A DNA stretch of 64,000 nt from Intestinimonas sp052065695 (GCF_052065695.1 NZ_JBQHTM010000012.1:1-64000), one strand, 5' to 3'. Counted from the first letter of the stretch, positions 24,955-33,424 are shown. The notes: generated from the sequence alone by a model not told the origin. Numbers and translations are program-made.

Positions 24955-25147
24955 TTTCTGAACCTTCAAAAAAGACGAGATACCGACAAAGCATTCCACC
25001 TTGATGCTCTTGTCCGCCACAAGGTCGACATTCCTGGCTCACGGCTCCAAGCCGCACACAGTAGAGATAAGACTGCGCCGGAATTTCACCGGCTTGCCGT
25101 TTCAGACGCCCTGCGGCGCCACCTTATGACATTCCTGTATTTACTTA
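24955..25147 (-). promoter_or_regulatory. Cobalamin riboswitch (short variant)
   Basis: On the minus strand the leader reads GCCGGTGAAATTCCGGCGCA, then CTACTGTGTG, a CGGCT/AGCCG hairpin, and the B12-box-like GAGCCAGGAATGTCGACC (complement 25022-25039), followed by the CTTGT/ACAAG kissing-loop hairpin. The long P6 extension and GGGAAGGC element of the larger class are absent, as in the shorter cobalamin-II type. Downstream AAGGTGGA and TCCACCTT could pair as an antiterminator before the terminator at 24857. The ORF at 24857-25057 is only the RNA read as protein. Confidence 0.87.
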
Positions 25148-25155
25148 TTGTAATC

Positions 25156-25184
25156 AGCATAGCAGTTTCCTGTTGTGCTGTCAA
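25156..25184 (-). promoter_or_regulatory. Sigma-70 promoter for the first riboswitch
   Basis: A perfect TTGACA (complement 25179-25184), a 17-base spacer and TATGCT (complement 25156-25161). The -35 box overlaps the stop codon of the HNH-repeat gene at 25181, so this promoter is embedded in the end of the upstream operon. Transcription should start near 25149. Confidence 0.88.
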
Positions 25185-26227
25185 GTGTGGGATGCTTTAT
25201 TGCTGCCTGATTTTCTTAATTTGATGCGGAGCCTCTGTGCTTCCGAGCCTGTGAGCGGCGCCCTGCCCAGTTGAAAGAGCGCATTCCGCAGTGAGCCGAA
25301 GTTTTCCGACAGCTCATTTCGCAGTGACGGAGAGAGCTCGTCCCGGAGCGGAGAGCGGCCCAGTCTACGGCAGATCTCCTCCAGGCGCGCCAGCAATTTG
25401 CTCTGTTTGGCGGTCGGCGCCTGTATCAAGGTAAGTACACAGCTCCCAGCACATATTCGCTGCTGGTACTCCCACTTTGCCCGCACCTCTTCATCTCCCG
25501 ACAATGGTGTTAGGCCAGCAGCCTCCAGAATACTTCCCCAGCTTCGCCAGCCTGTGCGGAGTGTCAGCCGCAGTGGTTCCGGAACCTCTTCCCGCAGCGG
25601 GGTACGTCCCAAGCGTCCTGCGAGTCCCTCCAGCTCTTTTATCTGTTCGGGTTCCGGGGGCTCTGTGTGGAGCGGGTGGGCTTCCAGCCATTGGTCTAAG
25701 GTTTTCGCAGCCATCAGGACCTGATTCCAGGCACCAAAATGGGTGCGGAGCAGCTCCGCTTCTGGTATCTCACGCCGAAGCGGCGGTACCCCGCAAGTCA
25801 CCCATCGCTCTGACAACGCCAGAAGTGCCCAGCCTGCCTCCGGCTGTTGTGTGAGCACCGCCATCCAGTCTGCTGTTACTGACTGTTTCTCCATGCCGTA
25901 CCGCAACCCCGCCGCCCGGAGCGCGGCGGGCCAGGTTCCAAATCGGCGCTTCAGATACGCCCGGTAGAGCGGAAAAATATCCTGCTGTGTGGGCGTACGG
26001 CCCAATTCTTTTGCTCTTTCAGTTAGAATCGCCGCCAACTCCTGGATGGAATAGCTTTCGCAAATTGCCCGCCCCAACGGCTTATCTGGCGCATAATCCC
26101 GATATTCCTGCCGGAGATATGCTTCCGAAACTCCCTCTTTTGCCAGGCTCTCCACCACCTGTTGATAATAACACACTTCTTGCGGTGTTAGATACGGGGG
26201 ATGCTTGATCTTTTCTCTGGCCATCAT
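25181..26227 (-). CDS. Four-repeat HNH-repeat protein, 348 aa
   Basis: The protein carries four homing endonuclease-associated repeats at about residues 70-108, 145-180, 205-243 and 290-325. Examples are LGRTPTQQDIFPLYRAYLKR with FGTWPAALRAAGL, and LGRTPLREEVPEPLRLTLRT with WGSILEAAGL. No catalytic nuclease motif is present, so it may be an arrayed DNA-binding protein (inference). ATG 26227 has AGAGGAG just upstream. It starts nine bases after the ABC ATPase gene, making it the last gene of the transporter operon, and its stop overlaps the promoter of the first cobalamin riboswitch. The other two copies in this window have one repeat each. Confidence 0.72.
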   Translation of the reverse strand: MMAREKIKHPPYLTPQEVCYYQQVVESLAKEGVSEAYLRQEYRDYAPDKPLGRAICESYSIQELAAILTERAKELGRTPTQQDIFPLYRAYLKRRFGTWPAALRAAGLRYGMEKQSVTADWMAVLTQQPEAGWALLALSERWVTCGVPPLRREIPEAELLRTHFGAWNQVLMAAKTLDQWLEAHPLHTEPPEPEQIKELEGLAGRLGRTPLREEVPEPLRLTLRTGWRSWGSILEAAGLTPLSGDEEVRAKWEYQQRICAGSCVLTLIQAPTAKQSKLLARLEEICRRLGRSPLRDELSPSLRNELSENFGSLRNALFQLGRAPLTGSEAQRLRIKLRKSGSNKASHT

Positions 26228-26236
26228 TTTCTCCTC

Positions 26237-26932
26237 TTAGAGCCGGCACTGTTCCGGCACATCTGCTCCCTCTTCTGCCGGCCACAGCTTCCTTCCTGAC
26301 AGGTGAAGGATCTTTGTACAAAAATGCTTGCAGAGAGCCATGTCATGGGATATAAACAGGTACCCAAGTCCCTTTTCCCGCTGGATTTCCTGCAGTAAAT
26401 GGATGATCTGGGCCTGTGAGATGACATCAAGCATAGAGGTCGGCTCGTCCAGCACCAGGAAAGAGGGTTCCAGAAGCATGGCACGGGCCAATGCCAAACG
26501 TTGAAGCTCACCGCCGCTGAGCTCCGCTGGTCGGCGCTCCAAATGCTCATCATAGATGCCATACCGCTCCAGATAGCCGCACAAAGTTTTCCGAGAGTAG
26601 GGCATCTTTAAGAATAGGTACGGCTCCTTCATGCTGTCCGCCAGTTTCATCTTGGGGTCAAAGGCCACCTCCGGGTGTTGAAAAAGGATTTGGATCCTTT
26701 TGCGGGGTTTGCCTCGGTAGGGGTAGGTCAGCTTTTCTCCATCCAACCGCACTTCTCCCGTGGTAACAGGGAAGAGTCCTGCCAAAATCTGACCAATGGT
26801 AGATTTTCCGCTGCCGCTGTCTCCAAAAACAGCCAGTGTTTCTCCTCGGTCAACCGTAAAAGAAATGTCCTCCACGATCATGGGTCCTCGTGCGAAATAG
26901 CGTTTGGATACCTTTATCGCCTCAATGAGCAT
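26237..26932 (-). CDS. Peptide/nickel-type ABC transporter ATPase (second)
   Basis: A 231-residue ATPase of the DppF/OppF/NikE group. Walker A FGDSGSGKST, signature LSGGELQRLALARAM, Walker B FLVLDEPTSMLD and the switch HDMALCKHF are all intact. It is shorter than full-length OppF because the C-terminal oligopeptide domain is minimal. It overlaps the preceding ATPase gene by 11 bases. The two ATPases would act as a heterodimer driving import of peptides, nickel complexes or similar solutes; the substrate cannot be read from the sequence. Confidence 0.85.
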   Translation of the reverse strand: MLIEAIKVSKRYFARGPMIVEDISFTVDRGETLAVFGDSGSGKSTIGQILAGLFPVTTGEVRLDGEKLTYPYRGKPRKRIQILFQHPEVAFDPKMKLADSMKEPYLFLKMPYSRKTLCGYLERYGIYDEHLERRPAELSGGELQRLALARAMLLEPSFLVLDEPTSMLDVISQAQIIHLLQEIQREKGLGYLFISHDMALCKHFCTKILHLSGRKLWPAEEGADVPEQCRL

Positions 26933-27842
26933 ACTTCCAACACCTCACAGCCCGCTCATCCACTTCAATCAGTGGCGGTGCCTTTCTACACTGCTCCGTT
27001 CTCCATACGCAACGGTCATAAAAATGGCATGCACTCTGGGCAATGGTATCCTTCCTGGGTGGTGCAAACCCCATATTTGCCTGTAGACCATTCTCTGGAA
27101 GAGCGTCCAGCATAGCTCTAGAATACGGGTGTAGAGGTTCGCCAAAGAAAGAAGTACTGTCACCGCTCTCAATCTGTTGGGAGGCATACATGACTACCAC
27201 ACGGGACGAAATAGTCTGTGCGAAGTGGAGATCATGAGTGACACAGAGCAGCGTGCGCTCTCCCAATCTCTGAAAGGCATCCTCTACCAGAGCGATGCGG
27301 TGGCGATCCAGGCCTTTGGTAGGCTCATCTGCCAAAACAAGTCCCGCCCCAGCAGCTATGCCCATGGCGATCAGCACCCGCTGGCGCATACCGCCAGAGA
27401 GTTGGAAGGGATAGCTGCGGCACAGGGCCTCACTTTGTTCCAGTCCAAAAGATTCCAGCAACATGGCAGCCTGAATCAGCGCCTCCCTCCGGGTACAGCG
27501 TTGGTGCTTGCGGATAGTTTCGCAAAGCTGATGCCCCACAGTAAAAAGGGGGTTGAGCCCATTTCCGCTGCCTTGGGGGATATAGGCGATCTCCTTCCCG
27601 CGGATTCGGTTGAGTTCCTGCTCCCGGCAGCCCAGCAGTTCCCGGCCGTTGAGTCGGATAGAACCGGTGATCCGTGCTGAGGTGGGCAGCAACCCCAGTG
27701 CGGCAAGCAGCAGGACGCTCTTTCCGCTCCCCGTTTCCCCCACCACTGCCAGACGATCGCCGTCATATACCGTAAATGTCGTATCACTCACCGCCTCAGG
27801 GTTGTCTCCGAAGCGGATGGAGACTCCCTCAATTTCCAGCAT
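26922..27842 (-). CDS. Peptide/nickel-type ABC transporter ATPase (first)
   Basis: A 306-residue ATPase of the DppD/OppD/NikD group. It has Walker A GETGSGKSVLL, signature QLSGGMRQRVLIAMG and Walker B LVLADEPTKGLD. The C-terminal oligopeptide-type extension (residues about 240-306) contains Cys in HFYDRCVWRTEQCRKAPP, typical of the Fe-S-binding C-terminus in this group. ATG 27842 follows AGGAGG and overlaps the permease gene by 14 bases. It pairs with the next ATPase. Confidence 0.88.
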   Translation of the reverse strand: MLEIEGVSIRFGDNPEAVSDTTFTVYDGDRLAVVGETGSGKSVLLLAALGLLPTSARITGSIRLNGRELLGCREQELNRIRGKEIAYIPQGSGNGLNPLFTVGHQLCETIRKHQRCTRREALIQAAMLLESFGLEQSEALCRSYPFQLSGGMRQRVLIAMGIAAGAGLVLADEPTKGLDRHRIALVEDAFQRLGERTLLCVTHDLHFAQTISSRVVVMYASQQIESGDSTSFFGEPLHPYSRAMLDALPENGLQANMGFAPPRKDTIAQSACHFYDRCVWRTEQCRKAPPLIEVDERAVRCWKYAH

Positions 27843-28665
27843 TAACTTCCTCCTTTCTGCCTCTTATACGTACGGGGCCCTCGCCGTAATAGCTTAACAG
27901 CATAAACCCAAGCACGGAGACGGATATACAGAGAATGGGGGGCACGTACCACCAGTAGGCCCCGTTGATGATCCCATTGCGGAAAAAGGCATAGTGCAGG
28001 ATGCCGCCCCAACTCTTCTGCCCGATCACACCCAAGCCCAGAAAACTGAGGCTGGCCTCTGTCAGCATAGCGCTACCCACAGATAAAACAGCCCGAATAA
28101 AGACGATCTCTCCAAGATTGGGCAGAAGATGCCTCGCCATAATATAGAACCCACCGGCTCCCATAGTGCGCTCGATCTGAATAAAAGGCAGGATCTTGAG
28201 TTGCTGTACCCGGCTGCGGATAATGCGCGCCGTAGAGGTCCAAGCGGTGATACAGATTGCAAGAATGATGTTCCATACACTGGCATCCAGGAAAGCCACA
28301 AGGATAATTGTCAGGGGCAGCGAGGGCAGCGCCATCGCCACATTTGTGGCTTGCATGATGACCCGATCTACCAATCCACCCAGATACCCTGAAAGGATAC
28401 CCAAGGCTGTGCCCACAATTGTTACCGCTAAAGCGGAGACTACACCAATCAGCAAGGAAATGCGGGTACCGTAAATAAGCTCGCTGAGAATGTCCTGACC
28501 AATGTCATTGGTGCCCAGGGGATGCTCTGCCGAGGGCCGAAGGTAGGGGATCCCCAGCTCGTAGGGGTCGTGGGGTGCCAAAACAGGGGCCAGTATGGCC
28601 ACCAGCAGCACCATGCCCAGAATGACCACTCCCGCGATCACCCGGCCGTTGCACTTTTTAAGCAT
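27829..28665 (-). CDS. Peptide/nickel-type ABC transporter permease (DppC-like)
   Basis: A 278-residue integral membrane protein with an N-terminal helix (VIAGVVILGMVLLVAILAPV), the OppC-type segment HPLGTNDIGQDILSELIYGT, and the permease coupling region near ICITAWTSTARIIRSRVQQL. ATG 28665, behind GGGAGGAGGG, is preferred to the longer frame to 28740, which would overlap the DppB-like gene. It forms the membrane pore with the DppB-like subunit. Confidence 0.88.
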   Translation of the reverse strand: MLKKCNGRVIAGVVILGMVLLVAILAPVLAPHDPYELGIPYLRPSAEHPLGTNDIGQDILSELIYGTRISLLIGVVSALAVTIVGTALGILSGYLGGLVDRVIMQATNVAMALPSLPLTIILVAFLDASVWNIILAICITAWTSTARIIRSRVQQLKILPFIQIERTMGAGGFYIMARHLLPNLGEIVFIRAVLSVGSAMLTEASLSFLGLGVIGQKSWGGILHYAFFRNGIINGAYWWYVPPILCISVSVLGFMLLSYYGEGPVRIRGRKEEVNAGN

Positions 28666-29650
28666 GGTGTCCCTCCTCCCGGATCCTGGGGTCGATGCAC
28701 ATATTGAGGATATCAGCCAGCAGATTGAAGAGTACGACACAAATGCCGATGAACAGGAAGCACGTCTGGAGCATAGGGAAGTCCTTGGTATTGACCGAGT
28801 CGTAGATCAATGTCCCCATGCCCTTCCAGGAAAAAACGACCTCTACCAGCATAGAGCCTCCCAGGATATGGCCGAACTGCATACAGACGGAGGTGAGATA
28901 AGGACAGAGGGCATTTTTCAGCACATGCCGCCGGAGAACCTGGCCCTGGGTGAAACCCTTGCTCCTGGCCACCGTGATATATTCCTCGTCCCGGATGCTC
29001 TGTACCGTACTCTTCATGAGCATATAGTAGGAGGAAGTGCGGAGAACCACCAAGATCATCAAGGGCAGAGTCATATGCCACAGGATATCTAGGGCCTTCG
29101 TCAGTCCAGAGAGTCCGCCGGAAGTGATACCGCTGATAGGAAAAAGGCCCAGTTGGAAGGCGAAGGTCATCAGGACGAGGATCGCCATACAGTTGGTCGG
29201 GATTGTGTTGAGGAAGAGCATGATGGGAGAGATGATGGTGTCCAGATGCCCCCCCTTTTTCCAGCCGGCCCGCAGTCCGAGCGTGCCGCCCGCCAGCGCG
29301 GAGAGCACGATGGCCGGGATCGTGAGCAGCAGTGTCCAGCGCATCCGAAAGGCCACGGTCTCCAGCACAGGCAGTTTGGTGCGGTAGGAATTGCCGAAGT
29401 CCAGGCGGAGAGTCTTATTGAGGTAGGTCACATATTGAACCGGGATAGGCTTGTCCAGCCCGTACTCCCGCCGGACCTCCTCAATGACCTCCGGCGCCTC
29501 GGCTTCCAGGCGCAGATACTCGTCCTCCCCGATGATATGGACCACCGGATCCCCCGGCATAAAGCGGACCAGAACAAAATTGATCGTGATGATACAAAAG
29601 ACGATGAACACGGCCTCCAGCAGCCGTTTGCCAAGGAAAGAAAATCGCAA
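28658..29650 (-). CDS. Peptide/nickel-type ABC transporter permease (DppB-like)
   Basis: A 330-residue integral membrane protein. The N-terminal helix is followed by the family motif FMPGDPV, a periplasm-side-equivalent domain and five further helices. The coupling loop lies near ITVARSKGFTQGQVLRRHVL. The TTG start at 29650 has AAGGAGG nine bases upstream. The gene overlaps the DppC-like gene by eight bases. Confidence 0.88.
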   Translation of the reverse strand: MRFSFLGKRLLEAVFIVFCIITINFVLVRFMPGDPVVHIIGEDEYLRLEAEAPEVIEEVRREYGLDKPIPVQYVTYLNKTLRLDFGNSYRTKLPVLETVAFRMRWTLLLTIPAIVLSALAGGTLGLRAGWKKGGHLDTIISPIMLFLNTIPTNCMAILVLMTFAFQLGLFPISGITSGGLSGLTKALDILWHMTLPLMILVVLRTSSYYMLMKSTVQSIRDEEYITVARSKGFTQGQVLRRHVLKNALCPYLTSVCMQFGHILGGSMLVEVVFSWKGMGTLIYDSVNTKDFPMLQTCFLFIGICVVLFNLLADILNMCIDPRIREEGHHA

Positions 29651-29680
29651 GGGATCGCCCCTCCTTTTCAGTTATAGACA

Positions 29681-29707
29681 CGCGGGGGCACATTTGGTGC
29701 CCCCGCG
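29681..29707 (-). terminator. Stem-loop between binding-protein and permease genes
   Basis: A perfect GC-rich 11-bp stem CGCGGGGGCAC (29681-29691 with 29697-29707) surrounds a five-base loop and has no T-run. Such hairpins often let the binding-protein mRNA accumulate above the level of the permease genes, by partial termination or protection from 3' decay. Confidence 0.55.
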
Positions 29708-29719
29708 CTGAGAAGGCCG

Positions 29720-31387
29720 TCAGGAAATGGGCCTGAGATTGTACCAGGTCTCGCAGTTGATCACACCCCAGCCGGGGTAATTGATCCAGCCCTCGTACTT
29801 ATCGGTGCGGTAGGGATAGTAGGCGGTGTCCCAGCACAGGGCGATGCCGATGACTTCCTCCGAGGCGATGTGCTGGAGTTCCTTGACATACTCAGCGTAG
29901 TCCTCCGGCCCCTGGGCGTTGAGCATGTTGTTGTAGGCGGTGTCAAAGCTCTCCAGGTCGCAGGTACCCCACATGCTTAGATCGTCGTCAAACATATACA
30001 GGAAGGGTGTCTTGTAAAAGGACACGCCCTGGGTAGCATAGCAGATGTAGATCTCATACGCTCCGTCGTTTCGGATCTGCTGCTCATGGTCGGAATTTCG
30101 GATGCTCTCCTCATCCAGCGTACACTTGACACCCACCTCACCCAGGTTGGTCACGATGATCTCCGCGATACGCTGGTAGAGCGCGGCCTTGGTGGCATTG
30201 TACTGCGGGGTAACCAGCACGTCCATGGGGCTTCCGTCCGGCATCTCCCGCCAGCCGTCGCCGTCTACGTCCACATAACCGGCGGCCTCCAGGATGGCCT
30301 TGGCCTGTTCCTGATCCTGGGCCAGCTGGGGCAGGCTGTCGTCGTAGGCAATGCCCGCCGGGGAAATGATACCTTCGCTGGGGATCTGGCCGTCCTCTCC
30401 GCCGATGGTGGTGGCCAGCAGCTCATAGTTCAACGCATAGCGCACGGCCCGGCGGAACTCCAAATTGTCGGTGGGCTGCTTGTTGAAGCCGAACAGGATC
30501 TCAAAGAGTCCCATGTTCATTCCCTTGCCGGGATCGACTCCCTCCACGCCAGTGATAGACGGCAGCATGGTGGGCGGAATAGGATTGGAGTAGTCATACA
30601 TGGCGTCGATCTCCCCGTTGCGCAGGGCCATAACCAGCGCATCCTGCGTGTCGTAGCTGCGGACCGTCACGCTGCGGACTGTGAGTTCCCGGTCCATATA
30701 AGTCTCCCCCACCGCCTCATAGTGCATGGTCTGGGCATCCTCGTCCACATTTACCAGCTTATAGGGGCCGCAGCCGATGGTCGCATCCTCGCCGGTGTAG
30801 CTGGCGGGATCCTCGATATTCTCCCAGATATGTTTGGGATACGTGCGTACGAAGACAGCGGAGTTTCCCAGGGTGAAATACGCTGCCCCGTCTGCCACAT
30901 GGAAATCCACAGTGGTTTCGTCAATCTTCTCCACGGAAGTGATCTTGGAGAGATAGCCCGAGTTGAGCTCATCGTTCATCAGCTCCACCGTGAAGATAAC
31001 GTCGTCGATGGTGAACGGTTCGCCGTCGTGCCAGGTGATGCCCTGGTCAGTGGCAAAGGTGGCGCGGATGATGTTTCCGCCGTCCAGTATCTCCCAGGAG
31101 GTCATTAGGTTTGGCTGTATCTCGTTGTTTTCATCCCGGGTCAGCCAGGTTCCGGCGCAGAAGGCATTGTAGTTCATCCGGCCGAACGAACCGCTCTCTG
31201 ACGCCAGGCTTCTGGGCGTGACCTCCTTGCAGATGCCGATTTTCAGCTCCTCCACCACATCGGAGGCCGCCTGGGTCTGGGTGGGATTGGTCTCAGGGGC
31301 CGGTTTTTCTTCGGTGGAGGCTCCGCAGCCGGCGGCGCTCAGAGCCATGGCGCCCGCCAGAAGCAGCGCCAAAAGCCGCTTCTTCAT
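29720..31387 (-). CDS. ABC transporter substrate-binding lipoprotein, family 5
   Basis: A 555-residue lipoprotein: MKKRLLALLLAGAMALSAAG then the lipobox cysteine at about residue 21, followed by a Pro/Thr-rich tether. The mature part is an SBP_bac_5 (oligopeptide/nickel) fold, with GITWHDGEPFTIDDVIFTVE, YPKHIWENIEDPASYTGED, IGCGPYKLVN and FNKQPTDNLEFRRAVRYALN. It should deliver peptides, nickel chelates or another small ligand to the permeases encoded downstream. The C-terminal third is closely similar to the broken paralogue at 31411, so the two genes arose by tandem duplication. Its native promoter may lie beyond the mobile element. Confidence 0.9.
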   Translation of the reverse strand: MKKRLLALLLAGAMALSAAGCGASTEEKPAPETNPTQTQAASDVVEELKIGICKEVTPRSLASESGSFGRMNYNAFCAGTWLTRDENNEIQPNLMTSWEILDGGNIIRATFATDQGITWHDGEPFTIDDVIFTVELMNDELNSGYLSKITSVEKIDETTVDFHVADGAAYFTLGNSAVFVRTYPKHIWENIEDPASYTGEDATIGCGPYKLVNVDEDAQTMHYEAVGETYMDRELTVRSVTVRSYDTQDALVMALRNGEIDAMYDYSNPIPPTMLPSITGVEGVDPGKGMNMGLFEILFGFNKQPTDNLEFRRAVRYALNYELLATTIGGEDGQIPSEGIISPAGIAYDDSLPQLAQDQEQAKAILEAAGYVDVDGDGWREMPDGSPMDVLVTPQYNATKAALYQRIAEIIVTNLGEVGVKCTLDEESIRNSDHEQQIRNDGAYEIYICYATQGVSFYKTPFLYMFDDDLSMWGTCDLESFDTAYNNMLNAQGPEDYAEYVKELQHIASEEVIGIALCWDTAYYPYRTDKYEGWINYPGWGVINCETWYNLRPIS

Positions 31388-31410
31388 TACTATCTACCGT
31401 CCTTTCTTCG

Positions 31411-31920
31411 TCAGTCAATGGGCCGCAAGGTGTACCAGGTGCTGTTATTGATGGCGCCCCAGCCCGGATAGTTAACCCAGCCCTCAAACCGGTCGGTGCG
31501 ATAGGGGAAATAGCACTTGTCCCACGCTAGCGGCATTCCAATGACATTCTCCGCCGCCATTTCTTGCAGTGCCTTCACCCGTTCGTTGTAGGTCTCATAA
31601 TCAGGCGAGTTCATCATGTCTAGATAGGTCTGCACAAACTCCGGTTCGCTGTAGGTACCCCAGGCGTTTCCATACCCCTTGTCCACATAGTAGTAAAATA
31701 CGGTCTCATAGGCCGCCACACCAGACGAAGTGCTGCCCAGTGTAATTTCATACTCGCCGCTGTAGATAAAGGAACGGTAGGTATCCGTATCGGACTGGTG
31801 CTGGTCATCAATAGTGCACTTCACCCCCACATCCGCCAGATTGGAGACAATAATCTCCGAAAGCCGGTCGAAGAGCGCTTTCTGCGTGGCACTATAAGGA
31901 GCGGTAAGGAGGACATCCAT
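31411..31920 (-). pseudogene. Second substrate-binding protein gene, truncated by mobile element
   Basis: From 31920 the frame encodes only the last 169 residues of an SBP_bac_5 protein. It begins MDVLLTAPYSATQKALFDRL and ends WYTLRPID, colinear with the end of the intact lipoprotein gene 23 bases downstream. The N-terminal two thirds are missing: upstream of 31920 the sequence is mobile-element DNA, including a terminal dyad and a recombinase gene. The missing part is expected beyond the far end of the element, outside the window. The open frame to 32037 is a chance extension into the element. Confidence 0.85.
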
Positions 31921-31926
31921 TAGGCG

Positions 31927-31942
31927 TGTCCTCACAAGGACA
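31927..31942. repeat. Terminal dyad of the mobile element
   Basis: TGTCCT-CACA-AGGACA, a perfect 6-bp inverted repeat, lies seven bases inside the point where the binding-protein gene is broken. The location fits an attachment-site half or recombinase-binding dyad. The crossover bases cannot be fixed without the other end. Confidence 0.4.
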
Positions 31943-31960
31943 ACTACAAAATCTAAGGAT

Positions 31961-31990
31961 AGGCAGGTGATGCATCGGCAGCACCTGCCT
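31961..31990 (-). terminator. Hairpin after the recombinase gene
   Basis: A 9-bp stem AGGCAGGTG/CACCTGCCT with a 12-base loop lies just after the recombinase stop at 31997. On the minus strand only a short T-containing tail follows, so termination would be weak. Confidence 0.4.
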
Positions 31991-31996
31991 GTTCTT

Positions 31997-33238
31997 TTAC
32001 GCACTTTTCGAGATATCCATGTTTCCAACCGCGCCAATATCCGTGTAGTGGATTTCCACCGTTTGGCTGGCGTGTTTGGACCACTTCACGTCCTTCTCAT
32101 GCACCACGATTTTCTCAATGAACAGCCGCAGCAGCTCCGGCGTCAGTTCCCGGATGTCGGTGTAGCGTTTTGCCTTGGCGATGAAGTTATCTGCGCCAGA
32201 AACCGTGGCCTTTAGTTTGGCGACCTCCCGCTCCTTTTGCGGGATAGAGGTTTTCAACCGTTCCCTCTCCGCCACATAACTGGCGGAGAGTGTCTGGAAC
32301 TGCTCCATGGTGATGCGCCCCAACACCGAGTCCTCATACAGCCGCTTGAAGATGGCATCCAGTTCCGCCTCGCGCTTTTTCATCCCTGAGAGTTCCAACT
32401 CCAGCCTGTGGATCTCCCGCCGTAGTTCAGCAGACTGCCGGTCACAGATATAGGCGGCGAACTCCTGCGTATGCTTCCGCGCCATGGCCGTCACCCTGCG
32501 GATATCTTCCAGCACAATCTCGTCCAGGATGCATTCCCGGATGTAGTGGGCCGTGCAGGCATCAGTCCCGGCTTTCTTATAGGTACGGCAGGTAAAGTGG
32601 TTGTAGGAGGCGGACATGGTGTGGGCACGGTGCAGGACCATGGTGGAGCCGCAGTCGGCACAGATGACGAGGCCGGAATACTTGTTGAGTTCCTCTATCT
32701 TTGTGGGACGCCTCCTGTTTTGCCGTACCCGCTGGACGATATCCCACGTCTCCCGGTCAATGATGGGCTCATGGCTGCCCTCAATAACCATGCATTCCTC
32801 CCGCGGATGCTCTATTTTACGCTTGTCCTTGTAGGATTTTGTGCTGTACTTCATGTTGAGGGTGTTGCCAATGTACAACTCACTCTCCAACATATGTGCG
32901 ACGGTGCTTTTTTCCCAGTTGTAGGGCTTGTCCAGTGAGAGGCCCATGTGCCTGCTGCCAAACCGCTCGTAGGCGTACATGGCAGGACACAGTACCTTTT
33001 CCTGCCGCAGGAGGCGGGCAATCTGGCTGGGGCCGTTCCCTGCAGCGCAGAGGGCGAAGATACGCCGCACCACAGCGGCAGCCTCCTCATCCACGATGAG
33101 TTTGCCCTTGACGTTCTCGTCTTTTCGGTAGCCGTAGGGCGCCCGTGTCCCCAGTCGCTCTCCGCGCTGGGCCTTGGCCCGCTGCACCGCCCGAATTTTC
33201 CGGCTGGTGTCCCGCACAAACCACTCGTTGAACAGAGG
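31997..33238 (-). pseudogene. Large serine recombinase lacking its catalytic domain
   Basis: The frame encodes about 410 residues: the Recombinase domain (GTRAPYGYRKDENVKGKLIV), a zinc beta ribbon (GLVICADCGSTMVLHR with C...C later), a long coiled coil (about residues 250-340) and a DUF4368 C-terminus (TDIRELTPELLRLFIEKIVV). The N-terminal resolvase domain with the catalytic serine is absent. FNEWFVRDTSRK is still family sequence, but a TAA at 33239-33241 follows and the DNA beyond is unrelated. GTG 33217 is an internal codon. The gene is cut by the sequence starting near 33240, so it cannot catalyse recombination by itself. Confidence 0.82.
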
Positions 33239-33362
33239 TTATTCGGGAAAGGGAAAGGCAAACAAGCAGAAATCCAGTATTCATGCGGGTTTGCGGCGGG
33301 ATGGCTCCCTGAAAGCTGAACACAAATAAGACAAGCAGCAATACAATCGCATATCGTTTCTC

Positions 33363-33400
33363 AGGGAGAATGTTGATTTACGTCACATTCTCCCTTTTTT
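33363..33400 (+). terminator. Attenuator-like terminator before parA
   Basis: A perfect 11-bp stem AGGGAGAATGT (33363-33373 with 33385-33395) and an 11-base loop run into T6. It lies 25 bases before the parA start and would limit transcription entering the element from the left, or attenuate a leader transcript. Confidence 0.75.
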
Positions 33401-33424
33401 CATTTCAGAAACGAGGTGATTGTT

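Noticed and set aside
24857..25057. 66-codon minus-strand ORF between the riboswitches
   Set aside because: It is the cobalamin riboswitch and terminator sequence read as protein; no start signal.
31921..32037. Longer start for the truncated binding protein at 32037
   Set aside because: The extra residues are translated mobile-element end sequence, including the terminal dyad and hairpin.
33217..33217. GTG 33217 as the true start of an intact small serine recombinase
   Set aside because: Family sequence continues upstream of it (FNEWF), and the catalytic domain is missing, so it is an internal codon of a truncated gene.
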